DNA of 42,381 nt, from assembly GCA_013823635.1 (NCBI GenBank), contig PNML01000020.1, positions 1-42,381 on the forward strand. Reading direction: 5' to 3'. The DNA is from Polaromonas sp. GTDB lineage: Bacteria; Pseudomonadota; Gammaproteobacteria; Burkholderiales; Burkholderiaceae_C. This document shows, one piece after another, positions 7,953-16,933 of this stretch; position 1 is the stretch's first letter, and each line of letters opens with the position of its first letter. The notes below the pieces were generated by a model. The model was not told where the DNA came from and did no database searches. It was given only the letters and a program-made list of their open reading frames with translations. The position numbers and the translations under genes are program-made.

Positions 7953-8408
7953 ATGAACAACACCCGCCGTACCGTCATCAAGACGACCAGCGCACTGGGC
8001 ACCCTGGTGGCCTTGGGCCTGATCACCCAGCAACAGGCCATGGCCGCTGTCGAGCGCTCTGCGTTCGAAGTCAAGTCCATTGCCGACGCCATGAAAGCCA
8101 TTGGTGGCACCGCCGCCAACAGCGACCAGGTGTCGGTGATTTCCCCCGACATCGCTGAAAACGGTGCCGTGGTGCCCGTGGGCGCTTCCAGCAACCTGCC
8201 CAACACCACCGAAATCTACCTGCTGGTCGAGAAGAACCCCACGCCCCTGGCCGCCGGTTTCATCATCCCCGCCGGTACCGAAGCCTCGGTGCAAACCCGC
8301 CTGAAGATGGGCCAGTCCACCAACGTGGTGGCCGTGGTCAAGGCCGACGGCAAGCTGTTCTCTGCCACCAAAGAAACCAAAGTGACCCTGGGCGGTTGCG
8401 GCGGCTGA
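7953..8408 (+). CDS. soxY: Sulfur carrier protein SoxY
   Basis: Periplasmic carrier to which sulfur intermediates are covalently bound during Sox oxidation. It has 151 residues, a signal ending AMA near residue 31, and the defining C-terminal GGCGG swinging arm with Cys149, which carries the thiosulfate-derived sulfane. It works as a SoxYZ heterodimer. An N-terminal RR (residues 5-6, TRRTVIKTT) may allow Tat co-export with SoxZ, which has no signal of its own. AAGGAG precedes the start. soxZ follows after 67 bases. Confidence 0.96.
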   Translation: MNNTRRTVIKTTSALGTLVALGLITQQQAMAAVERSAFEVKSIADAMKAIGGTAANSDQVSVISPDIAENGAVVPVGASSNLPNTTEIYLLVEKNPTPLAAGFIIPAGTEASVQTRLKMGQSTNVVAVVKADGKLFSATKETKVTLGGCGG

Positions 8409-8475
8409 TGCCCCGCGCCACCCCGTTGCAATGGTTTTCTTTTTGTCCACATTCAACTGATTCAGGAGTCCAGTC

Positions 8476-8787
8476 ATGGCAGATCCAATGCGCATTCGTG
8501 CAAACAACAAAGACGGCGTGACAGAAGTCCGCGTCCTCATGTCCCACCCCATGGAATCCGGTGCCCGCAAGGATGCATCGGGTGCCACGGTGCCCGCCCA
8601 CTACATCAAAGACCTGGAAGCCACGCACGCCGGCAAACCCGTGCTGCAGGCCATGTTCAGCGGTGCCGTGTCACAAAACCCTTTCCTGTCCTTCAAGTTC
8701 AAGGGCGGCGCCAAGGGTGAAAAAGTGACCGTCAAGTGGGTGGACAACAAAGGCGACAGCCGCACCGACGAAGCCACCATCGCTTGA
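8476..8787 (+). CDS. soxZ: SoxZ, partner of the sulfur carrier
   Basis: Ig-fold partner of SoxY with 103 residues and no signal peptide, as usual; it is thought to leave the cytoplasm bound to SoxY. Typical features are the MRIRANNKDGVTEVRVLMSHPME start (residues 5-12 and onward), PAHYIKDLE in the middle, and FLSFKFKGGAKGEKV. AGGAG lies before ATG 8476. A terminator-like hairpin starts 18 bases after the stop and separates it from soxA. Confidence 0.96.
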   Translation: MADPMRIRANNKDGVTEVRVLMSHPMESGARKDASGATVPAHYIKDLEATHAGKPVLQAMFSGAVSQNPFLSFKFKGGAKGEKVTVKWVDNKGDSRTDEATIA

Positions 8788-8805
8788 TGGGGGCTTGACG
8801 GGCCA

Positions 8806-8837
8806 CGGCCCTTCGCCAGAAGGGCCGTTTTTGTTTT
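8806..8837 (+). terminator. Intrinsic-terminator-like hairpin between soxZ and soxA
   Basis: Perfect 8-bp stem CGGCCCTT (8806-8813) / AAGGGCCG (8820-8827), 6-base loop, then TTTTTGTTTT. It has the form of a Rho-independent terminator but lies inside the sox series. It probably reduces transcription of soxAX and soxB relative to soxYZ. Confidence 0.72.
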
Positions 8838-8860
8838 CACCACAACAAGGAGACATTCCA

Positions 8861-9661
8861 ATGAAGAAGCGCATGCTCATCCTGGGCGCCACGTTGGGTA
8901 TGGCGGCTTCCGGGGCCATGGCCCAGGATTCCGCTGCCGCCGGTATCGCCAAATTCCGCGAGATGCTGGCCGATGGCAACCCCGCCGAACTGTTTGAAAT
9001 GAAGGGCGAAGAGCTCTGGAAGCAAAAGCGCGGCCCCAAGAAGGTCTCCCTGGAGCAATGTGACCTGGGCCTGGGCCCCGGCGTCGTCAAAGGCGCCTTC
9101 GTCCAACTGCCCAAGTACTTTGCCGACACCAAGCGGGTCCAGGACCTGGAAACCCGGCTGGTGACCTGCATGGAAACCCTGCAGGGTTTCAATGCCGCCG
9201 AATTGATGAACACACCCTACGGCAAGGGTGAGATGAACACCATCACCGCACTGGCCACCTGGATCGGTGGCGAGAGCAAGGGCATGCGTTTCAAGGTGTC
9301 GAACGCCCATGCGCAGGAACAGGCCATGTATGAAGTGGGCAAGCGCCTGTTCTTTTACCGCGCGGGTCCGCACGACTTTTCGTGCGCCACCTGCCACGGT
9401 GCCGACGACAAGCGCATCCGCCTGCAAGACCTGCCCAACCTGACCAAGAACCCCGGCGACGGCGTGGGGTTTGCCGCCTGGCCCGCCTACCGCATTTCCA
9501 ACGCCCAGATGTGGCCCATGCAAAAGCGCCTGAACGACTGCTACCGCCAGCAGCGCTTCCCTGAGCCGAAGTGGGGCAGTGACGCGACCATCGCACTGAG
9601 TGTGTACATGGGTGTCAACGCCAATGGCGCCGAGTCCATTGTTCCTGCCCTGAAGCGCTGA
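8861..9661 (+). CDS. soxA: SoxA, catalytic c-type cytochrome of SoxAX
   Basis: Catalytic subunit of SoxAX, which oxidatively couples thiosulfate to the SoxY cysteine. It has 266 residues with a signal ending AMA (residue 20). The single haem site CATCH lies at 175-179. Cys227 (LNDCYRQQR) is the probable cysteine-persulfide haem ligand. C67 and C103 occupy the region that binds a second haem in dihaem SoxA; here they probably form a disulfide, as in the monohaem class. Start ATG 8861 has AAGGAGA 7 bases upstream; the frame is open to 8795 but that stretch contains the terminator hairpin. soxX follows after 11 bases. Confidence 0.94.
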   Translation: MKKRMLILGATLGMAASGAMAQDSAAAGIAKFREMLADGNPAELFEMKGEELWKQKRGPKKVSLEQCDLGLGPGVVKGAFVQLPKYFADTKRVQDLETRLVTCMETLQGFNAAELMNTPYGKGEMNTITALATWIGGESKGMRFKVSNAHAQEQAMYEVGKRLFFYRAGPHDFSCATCHGADDKRIRLQDLPNLTKNPGDGVGFAAWPAYRISNAQMWPMQKRLNDCYRQQRFPEPKWGSDATIALSVYMGVNANGAESIVPALKR

Positions 9662-9672
9662 GGAGCCACACC

Positions 9673-10320
9673 ATGAAAAAAACCATTGCAATGACCCTTC
9701 CCCTGGTGGCCATCGTGCTCGCAGGCTGCACCACCGGCGGTGCGGGTGTGGACTACGACAAGCTGACGCAGGAAGTCAACAAAGCCTCGTTCAAGGACCA
9801 CGGGTTGGTCAAGGTGGAACGCCTCAATCAGGACCAGGCCATGGCCCTGTGCAGCGCAGCCGATGTGGCCGGCAAGCCGGTGGACGAACAGACCGCCAAG
9901 GCCATCGAGGCCGCCGCCATGAAAACCATCCAGTGGCCTGCCGATGGCAAGTTCCTGGGCGACTGGAAAGAGGGCGAAAAGTCCGCCCAGAGCGGTCGCG
10001 GCCTGACCTGGTCGGACGACGCCAAAACCGTCAACGGCGGCAACTGCTACAACTGCCACCAGATCGATGCCAAGGAGATTTCCTACGGCACCCTGGGCCC
10101 CAGCCTGCACCAGTACGGCAAGCTGCGCGGTGTGACCGACCCGACGGCGGCGGCGTCGCAGGAAATTGTGCGCTACACCTGGGGCAAGCTCTGGAATTCG
10201 CACGCCTACAACGCCTGCTCCAACATGCCGCGTGTGGGGCACAACGGCATCCTGAACGAAAAGCAGCTGAAGGACATCATGGCCCTGCTGCTGGACCCCA
10301 AGTCTCCCGTCAACCAGTGA
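9673..10320 (+). CDS. soxX: SoxX, monohaem cytochrome of SoxAX, probable lipoprotein
   Basis: Electron-accepting subunit of the SoxAX complex. It has 215 residues with haem site CYNCH at 125-129 and Met185 (SNMPRVGHNG) as sixth ligand. The signal peptide ends in a lipobox, LAGC with Cys19, followed by TTGG, so the protein is probably lipid-anchored. The +2 residue is not Asp, which favours the outer membrane. This differs from the soluble SoxX of Paracoccus. About 100 residues precede the haem domain, making it longer than minimal SoxX. It is translated just behind soxA (11-base gap). Confidence 0.93.
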   Translation: MKKTIAMTLPLVAIVLAGCTTGGAGVDYDKLTQEVNKASFKDHGLVKVERLNQDQAMALCSAADVAGKPVDEQTAKAIEAAAMKTIQWPADGKFLGDWKEGEKSAQSGRGLTWSDDAKTVNGGNCYNCHQIDAKEISYGTLGPSLHQYGKLRGVTDPTAAASQEIVRYTWGKLWNSHAYNACSNMPRVGHNGILNEKQLKDIMALLLDPKSPVNQ

Positions 10321-10333
10321 GCCCCGCGTCCAG

Positions 10334-10367
10334 GGTGGGGCGGCCCGCGGATGCGGGCCACCCCACC
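10334..10367 (+). repeat. Large hairpin after soxX
   Basis: GGTGGGG-C-GGCCCGC (10334-10348) pairs with GCGGGCC-A-CCCCACC (10353-10367), a 15-position stem with one mismatch and loop GGAT. There is no T-tract. It may protect the upstream mRNA 3' end and acts in series with the terminator-like hairpin that follows. Confidence 0.55.
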
Positions 10368-10378
10368 GGCTGAACCAG

Positions 10379-10408
10379 GCGACCGGTGCATTCACCGGTC
10401 GCTTTTTT
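10379..10408 (+). terminator. Intrinsic terminator between soxX and soxB
   Basis: Perfect 10-bp stem GCGACCGGTG (10379-10388) / CACCGGTCGC (10393-10402), loop CATT, then six T. soxB begins only 37 bases later, so soxB needs read-through or a promoter in the short AT-rich stretch 10412-10435. Confidence 0.8.
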
Positions 10409-10445
10409 CCGGCAAATATGCACACTTAATTAAAGAGGAATATTC

Positions 10446-12170
10446 ATGAGCTTCAGTCGTCGCGAATTCATGCAAGTGCTGGCCGTGGCCGGTGCGGGCG
10501 GCATGGCCCTGGACCACCAAGACGTGTTGGCCGCCAAACCCGGCGCGGGCAACAAGCTGTACGACCTGCCCAAGTTCGGCAACGTCAGCTTCCTGCATTT
10601 CACCGACTGCCACGCGCAGTTGATGCCCATTTACTTCCGCGAGCCCAACGTCAACCTCGGTATCGCCGAGGCCGTGGGTCGCCCGCCGCACATCGTGGGC
10701 GAGGCCCTGCTCAAGCACTTCAACATGCGCCCCGGCACGGCCGAGGCCCATGCCTTCACCTACCTGAATTTCGAAAAAGCGGCCAAGACCTACGGCAAGG
10801 TCGGCGGCTTTGCCCACCTGGCCACCCTGGTGAAAATGCTCAAGGCCAGCCGCCCCCACGCCATGCTGCTGGACGGCGGCGACACCTGGCAGGGCAGCGC
10901 CACCGCGCTGTGGACCAACGGCCAGGACATGGTCGATGCCTGCAAGCTGTTGGGCGTCAACGCCATGTGCCCGCACTGGGAATTCACCCTGGGTGAAAAG
11001 CGGGTGCAGGAAATCGTCGAAAAAGACTTCGGCGGCCAGCTCGACTTCCTGGCGCAAAACGTCAAGACCAACGACTTTGGCGACCAGGTGTTCAAACCCT
11101 ACGTCATCAAGGAAATGAACGGCGTGCCTGTGGCCGTCATCGGTCAGGCCTTCCCGTACACCCCCATTGCCAACCCCAGCTACATGGTGCCCAACTGGAC
11201 CTTCGGTATCCAGGACGAGCACATGCAGCAAATGGTGGACGAGGCGCGTGGCAAGGGCGCCCAGGCCGTGGTGGTCATCAGCCACAACGGCATGGACGTG
11301 GACATCAAGATGGCCTCGCGCGTGACCGGCATCGACGCCATCCTGGGTGGCCACACCCACGACGGCATGCCTGCCCCCATCGTGGTCAAAAACGCCAGGG
11401 GCCAGACCCTGGTGACCAACGCCGGCTCCAACAGCAAGTTTTTGGGTGTGCTGGATTTCGACGTGCGCGGCGGCAAGGTGCAAGACTTCCGCTACAAGCT
11501 GCTGCCCGTGTTCGCCAACCTGCTGCCCGCCGACAAAGAGATGCAGGCCTACATCGACAAGGTGCGCGCACCCTACAAGGCCAAGCTGGACGAAAAGCTG
11601 GCCGTGTCCGAGGGCCTGCTGTACCGCCGGGGCAACTTCAACGGCTCGTGGGACCAGCTCATTGTGGACGCGCTGATGGAGGTGAAAGGTGCCGACATGG
11701 CCTTCTCGCCCGGCTTCCGCTGGGGCACCACCATCCTGCCGGGCCAGGCCATCACCCGAGAGCTGATGATGGACCAGGTCGCCATCACCTACCCCACCAG
11801 CACACTCACCGAAATGACGGGCGAAACCATCAAAACCGTGCTGGAAGACGTGTGCGACAACCTGTTCAACCCCGACCCCTACTACCAGCAGGGCGGCGAC
11901 ATGGTGCGCGTGGGTGGCCTGGAATACACCTGCGACCCCAAGGCCGGCGCCGGCAAGCGCATCAACAACATGGTGCTCAAAGGCAAGGCCATTGAAGCCG
12001 GCAAAACCTACAAGGTGGCCGGCTGGGCGCCGGTGGCCGAAGGCGCCAAGGGCGAACCCATCTGGGACGTGATGGAGGCCTACTTCAAGAACCACAAAAC
12101 CATCGGCAAGCTCAAGCTCAACACCCCCAAACTGGTGGGCATGGAAGGCAACCCCGGCATCGCGCTGTGA
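10446..12170 (+). CDS. soxB: Thiosulfohydrolase SoxB
   Basis: Dimanganese hydrolase that releases sulfate from the SoxY-bound S-sulfonate. It has 574 residues, related to 5'-nucleotidases. A Tat signal SRREFMQV is at residues 4-11. Metal-binding motifs are visible: FTDCHAQL (52-59), GGDTWQGS (near 145), SHNGMD (near 280) and GGHTHDG (near 302). The C-terminal nucleotidase-like domain shows NFNGSWDQ near 398. AAAGAGGA lies before ATG 10446. It is the last sox gene and is followed by a strong terminator. No soxV, soxW or other Sox accessory gene is present here. Confidence 0.97.
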   Translation: MSFSRREFMQVLAVAGAGGMALDHQDVLAAKPGAGNKLYDLPKFGNVSFLHFTDCHAQLMPIYFREPNVNLGIAEAVGRPPHIVGEALLKHFNMRPGTAEAHAFTYLNFEKAAKTYGKVGGFAHLATLVKMLKASRPHAMLLDGGDTWQGSATALWTNGQDMVDACKLLGVNAMCPHWEFTLGEKRVQEIVEKDFGGQLDFLAQNVKTNDFGDQVFKPYVIKEMNGVPVAVIGQAFPYTPIANPSYMVPNWTFGIQDEHMQQMVDEARGKGAQAVVVISHNGMDVDIKMASRVTGIDAILGGHTHDGMPAPIVVKNARGQTLVTNAGSNSKFLGVLDFDVRGGKVQDFRYKLLPVFANLLPADKEMQAYIDKVRAPYKAKLDEKLAVSEGLLYRRGNFNGSWDQLIVDALMEVKGADMAFSPGFRWGTTILPGQAITRELMMDQVAITYPTSTLTEMTGETIKTVLEDVCDNLFNPDPYYQQGGDMVRVGGLEYTCDPKAGAGKRINNMVLKGKAIEAGKTYKVAGWAPVAEGAKGEPIWDVMEAYFKNHKTIGKLKLNTPKLVGMEGNPGIAL

Positions 12171-12202
12171 TGCCGCTCAGGCGATTCGACCTGATTTTTT
12201 GA

Positions 12203-12229
12203 AGAAAAAGCGCCTCTGGCGCTTTTTCT
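12203..12229. terminator. Bidirectional-type terminator after soxB
   Basis: AGAAAAAGCGCC (12203-12214) and GGCGCTTTTTCT (12218-12229) form a perfect 12-bp stem with loop TCT; the T-rich arm doubles as the U-tract. It ends the sox transcript. Confidence 0.85.
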
Positions 12230-12347
12230 GTTTGAACAGTTTGCTATTTATTTTACTAACCATTCCGATTGGGAACGGGTGAGCCGTCCGTGCATGCGGT
12301 ACAACGTCGGCTCCGGGCCCGGTGAGGGCCGCCGGGTGACGAGCACC

Positions 12348-13823
<1,476 letters not shown>

Positions 13824-13830
13824 ACAGACA

Positions 13831-13878
13831 TTTGTCTGAATATCAGGCATTGTGTTTGTCTGAAAATCAGGCAGTGTG
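13831..13878. promoter_or_regulatory. Tandem enhancer repeats (upstream activating sites)
   Basis: Two contiguous 24-bp direct repeats (13831-13854 and 13855-13878) are identical at 22 of 24 positions. Each contains the palindrome TGTCTGA-N3-TCAGGCA. A further half-site CAGACA at 13825-13830 makes a perfect inverted pair with TGTCTG at 13833-13838. They lie about 70 bp upstream of the -24 box, the usual position for enhancer-binding protein sites, and directly after the activator gene. Confidence 0.72.
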
Positions 13879-13885
13879 AGGACTG

Positions 13886-13907
13886 TTGATTGAAAATGTT
13901 CAATCAA
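13886..13907. promoter_or_regulatory. 22-bp AT-rich palindrome between enhancers and sigma-54 promoter
   Basis: TTGATTGAA (13886-13894) and TTCAATCAA (13899-13907) are perfect inverted arms around AATG. It occupies the place where IHF often bends DNA in sigma-54 promoters, but it does not fit the IHF consensus well. It may bind a second regulator, or be a hairpin at the 3' end of the activator mRNA. Confidence 0.55.
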
Positions 13908-13924
13908 ATCAAGCACCTCTGGCG

Positions 13925-13940
13925 TGGCACGAAGTCTGCA
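13925..13940 (+). promoter_or_regulatory. Sigma-54 promoter of the ABC transporter operon
   Basis: TGGCACGAAGTCTGCA matches the consensus TGGCACG-N4-TTGC in all but one position, with the GG (13926-13927) and GC (13938-13939) exactly 10 bases apart. Transcription would begin near 13951, leaving a leader of about 20 bases with AGGAG at 13961-13965 before the first gene. Confidence 0.8.
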
Positions 13941-13971
13941 ATGACGATGGCACTTCAACCAGGAGACATCC

Positions 13972-15171
13972 ATGCAACGACGCCCCCTCATCCGACTGAC
14001 TGCCCTTGCTGCGCTGGCCACCGCGACCGGTGCTTTCACCGTGCCCGCCATGGCGCAATCCAAAGAAATCAAGATTGCCCACATCCACAGCATGACAGGG
14101 CCTTTGGAGGCCTACGGCAAGCAGACGCAGACGGGGCTGATGATGGGCCTGGCCTACGCCACCGGCGGCACCATGACCGTGGGAGGCCGCAAGATTGTCG
14201 TCATTCCAAAAGACGACCAGGGCAAGCCTGACCTGGGCAAGAGCCTGCTGGCCGCCGCCTATGGCGACGACAAGGTGGACCTGGCCGTGGGCCCCACTGC
14301 TTCGCCGGTGGCCCTGGCCATGCTGCCCGTGGCCGAAGAGTACAAAAAGATTCTGCTGGTCGAGCCCGCCGTGGCCGACAGTATCACCGGCGACAAGTGG
14401 AACAAGTACATCTTCCGCACCGGCCGCAACAGCAGCCAGGACGCCATTGCCAACGCCGTGGCGCTGGACAAAGAGGGCGTGAGCATCGTCACCATGGCGC
14501 AGGACTCGGCCTTTGGCAAAGACGGCGTCAAGGCCTTCAAGGAAGCCCTGAAAAAAGCCAAGCTGGTGCACGAGGAATACCTGCCCCCCGCCACCACCGA
14601 CTTCACCGCCGGTGGCCAGCGCATGATCGACAAGCTCAAGGACCTGCCCGGACGCAAGATGATTTTCATCATCTGGGCCGGTGGCAACCCCTTCAAGATC
14701 GCCGACATGGACCTGAAGCGCCACGGCATTGAAATCGCCACGGGCGGCAACATCCTGCCCGCCATGGCGGCCTACAAAAACTTCCCCGGCATGGAAGGCG
14801 CGGCTTACTACTACTTTGGCATGCCCAAGAACCCCATCAACGAAGCCCTGGTGGCCCAGCACTACAAAGAATTCAAGTCGCCCCCCGACTTCTTCACCGC
14901 CGGTGGTTTCAGCTCGGCCATGGCCATCGTCACGGCCCTCAAGGCCACCAACGGCGACACCAGCACCAACAAGCTCATCAAGACCATGGAGGGCATGAGC
15001 TTTGACACCCCCAAGGGCAAGATGACCTTCCGCAAGGAAGACCACCAGGCCATGCAGAGCATGTACCACTTCAAGATCAAGGTGGACCCCGCGTTTGCCT
15101 GGGGCGTGCCCGAGCTGGTGCGTGAGATCAAGCCTGAAGAAATGAACGTGCCCATCCGCAACGGGCGCTGA
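13972..15171 (+). CDS. ABC transporter periplasmic substrate-binding protein (HAAT/LivK type)
   Basis: Periplasmic binding protein of 399 residues that delivers ligand to the inner-membrane transporter encoded downstream. A signal peptide ends AMA near residue 28; mature protein begins QSKEIKIAHIHSMTGP. The two-lobed fold is recognisable from GPLEAYGKQTQTG, the VDLAVGPTASPV loop near 105, the QDSAFGKDGV region near 180 and the FFTAGGFSSAMA segment near 310. The family carries branched-chain amino acids, amides, urea or small organic acids, so the fold alone does not set the substrate. The downstream hydroxybutyrate-oligomer hydrolase suggests a hydroxyacid or its oligomers (inference). It is the first gene under the sigma-54 promoter. 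Confidence 0.9.
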   Translation: MQRRPLIRLTALAALATATGAFTVPAMAQSKEIKIAHIHSMTGPLEAYGKQTQTGLMMGLAYATGGTMTVGGRKIVVIPKDDQGKPDLGKSLLAAAYGDDKVDLAVGPTASPVALAMLPVAEEYKKILLVEPAVADSITGDKWNKYIFRTGRNSSQDAIANAVALDKEGVSIVTMAQDSAFGKDGVKAFKEALKKAKLVHEEYLPPATTDFTAGGQRMIDKLKDLPGRKMIFIIWAGGNPFKIADMDLKRHGIEIATGGNILPAMAAYKNFPGMEGAAYYYFGMPKNPINEALVAQHYKEFKSPPDFFTAGGFSSAMAIVTALKATNGDTSTNKLIKTMEGMSFDTPKGKMTFRKEDHQAMQSMYHFKIKVDPAFAWGVPELVREIKPEEMNVPIRNGR

Positions 15172-15241
15172 GCCTTCGTTTTTTCCGTCCCATCGACCTG
15201 GCCTGGTGCCGGGTCGAGCTGACCGTCGCCTTCCCACCCCC

Positions 15242-16030
15242 ATGCTGCAAACCCAAGACCTCACGGTCCGCTTTGGCGGACACGTGGCGGTGAACGCTGT
15301 CTCCTGCACTTTTGCGCCGGGCACGCTCACCGCCATTGTTGGCCCCAACGGCGCTGGCAAGACCACGTACTTCAACCTCATTTCCGGCCAGCTCAAAGCC
15401 AGTGCCGGGCGGGTGAGCCTGAACGGGCGCGACCTGACCGGCCTGAGCGCCTCGGCCCGCACCCGCGCCGGACTGGGCAGGGCGTTCCAGCTGACCAACC
15501 TGTTTCCCAACCTGAGCGTGCTGGAAAACGTGCGCCTGGCGGTGCAGGCCAGGCTGGACGGCGCGCACCGGCGTGGCCTGAACCTGTGGAGCATCTGGAG
15601 CGACCACGCCGGGCTGACCCAGCGGGCCCACGCCATTTTGGAATCGGTGGCCATGGCACCGCAGCAGGAAGCCCCCGTGGCCAGCCTGCCGCACGGCGAC
15701 CAGCGCAAGCTGGAGGTGGCGCTGCTGATGGCGCTGGACCCGCAGGTCTACATGTTTGACGAGCCCACGGCGGGCATGAGCCACGACGAGGCGCCCGTCA
15801 TCCTCAACCTGATCCGCCAGCTGAAAGACGACAAGACCAAAACCATTTTGCTGGTGGAACACAAGATGGACGTGGTGCGCGAGCTGGCCGACCGCATCAT
15901 CGTGCTGCACAACGGCAGCCTGGTGGCCGACGGCGATCCGGCCACGGTCATCGCCTCGCCCGTGGTGCAGGAAGCCTACCTGGGCATGGGCAAAGACACC
16001 GACACAGATGCCGACAAGGAGGCCGCATGA
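15242..16030 (+). CDS. ABC transporter ATPase, LivG type
   Basis: One of two cytoplasmic ATPases of the importer, 262 residues. Walker A GPNGAGKTT lies near 37-45. The signature region is SLPHGDQRKLEVALLMAL (split: SLPHGDQRK near 147), with Walker B VYMFDEPTAGM near 166 and the H-loop LLVEHKMD near 205. The variant signature SLPHGDQ instead of LSGGQ is common in LivG proteins. I use ATG 15242, which fits the conserved beginning LQTQDLTVRFGG; no clear ribosome site is present, and GTG 15206 is in frame. It overlaps the next gene by 4 bases (ATGA). Confidence 0.9.
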   Translation: MLQTQDLTVRFGGHVAVNAVSCTFAPGTLTAIVGPNGAGKTTYFNLISGQLKASAGRVSLNGRDLTGLSASARTRAGLGRAFQLTNLFPNLSVLENVRLAVQARLDGAHRRGLNLWSIWSDHAGLTQRAHAILESVAMAPQQEAPVASLPHGDQRKLEVALLMALDPQVYMFDEPTAGMSHDEAPVILNLIRQLKDDKTKTILLVEHKMDVVRELADRIIVLHNGSLVADGDPATVIASPVVQEAYLGMGKDTDTDADKEAA

Positions 16031-16851
16031 GCGCGCCCAACCCCGCCACCCCGTCCTCACCCGTGGGGGAGGCGTTTGACCAATGGGCACAGGTGACCAG
16101 GGTGGCCAGGTCCACGCCGCTGGCCCGGGCCGAACCGCTGCTGACGCTGCGTGGCGTGCACACCCACATCGGGGCTTACCACATCCTGCACGGGGTGGAC
16201 CTGGTGGTGCCGCGCGGCCAGCTCACCATGCTGCTGGGGCGCAATGGCGCGGGCAAAACCACCACGCTGCGCACCATCATGGGTTTGTGGCAGGCCTCGC
16301 AGGGGGACATCCGCTTCAACGGGCACGACATCACCAAGCTGCACACACCGCACATCGCGGGGCTGAACATCGCCTATGTGCCAGAAAACATGGGCATCTT
16401 CTCGGACCTGACCGTCAAGGAAAACATGCTGCTGGCCGCCCGCTCGGCCAAGCGCGCCCAGCACATGGACGAGGCGCGACTGCAGTGGATATTCAAGCTG
16501 TTTCCGGCGGTGGAAAAGTTCTGGAACCACCCGGCGGGCAAGCTCTCGGGCGGGCAAAAGCAGATGCTGGCCGTCTCGCGCGCCATCGTCGAGCCACGCG
16601 ACCTGCTCATCATCGACGAGCCCAGCAAAGGCCTGGCCCCCGTGATGATCAACAACATGATCGACGCCTTCCAGCAGCTCAAGGCCAGTGGGGTGAGCAT
16701 TTTGCTGGTGGAGCAAAACATCCACTTCGCCAAGCGGCTGGGCGACACCGTGGCCGTCATGGACGACGGGCGGGTGGTGCACGCCGGCTCCATGGCCGAG
16801 CTGGCCCAGGACGAAGCCCTGCAACGCAGCCTGCTGGGCCTGGCGCTGTGA
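16027..16851 (+). CDS. ABC transporter ATPase, LivF type
   Basis: Second ATPase of the importer, 274 residues, pairing with the preceding LivG-like subunit. Walker A GRNGAGKTTT lies near 75, the signature KLSGGQKQM near 178, Walker B LLIIDEPSKGLAP near 195, and the H-loop LLVEQNIHFA near 233. An N-terminal extension of about 38 residues before LLTLRGVHTHIG is longer than in typical LivF and is not conserved. Translation is coupled to the preceding gene by the 4-base ATGA overlap. The 82-base gap to the permease genes contains repeat copy B. Confidence 0.9.
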   Translation: MSAPNPATPSSPVGEAFDQWAQVTRVARSTPLARAEPLLTLRGVHTHIGAYHILHGVDLVVPRGQLTMLLGRNGAGKTTTLRTIMGLWQASQGDIRFNGHDITKLHTPHIAGLNIAYVPENMGIFSDLTVKENMLLAARSAKRAQHMDEARLQWIFKLFPAVEKFWNHPAGKLSGGQKQMLAVSRAIVEPRDLLIIDEPSKGLAPVMINNMIDAFQQLKASGVSILLVEQNIHFAKRLGDTVAVMDDGRVVHAGSMAELAQDEALQRSLLGLAL

Positions 16852-16861
16852 ATTTTCAATC

Positions 16862-16913
16862 AAAAAGCCATCCAGCGCTTGATTTTATTAAACAGTCAGC
16901 TACACAAAACAAT
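16862..16913 (-). repeat. Dispersed intergenic repeat, copy B
   Basis: Read on the minus strand: GTAGCTGA, an AT-rich block, AAGCGCTGGATGGC, then TTTTTGATTGAAAA. The first eight bases and the AAGCG..GGC..TTTTT block match copy A at 1427-1474. It sits between the livF-like and livH-like genes. Confidence 0.45.
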
Positions 16914-16933
16914 GACCACGGAGTGCCCTCTGC

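Noticed and set aside
10392..12095. Long open frame (567 codons) antisense to soxB
   Set aside because: Its translation is rich in His, Gly, Val and Ala with no family pattern, as expected from the GC-biased third positions of soxB. SoxB motifs on the plus strand are unambiguous.
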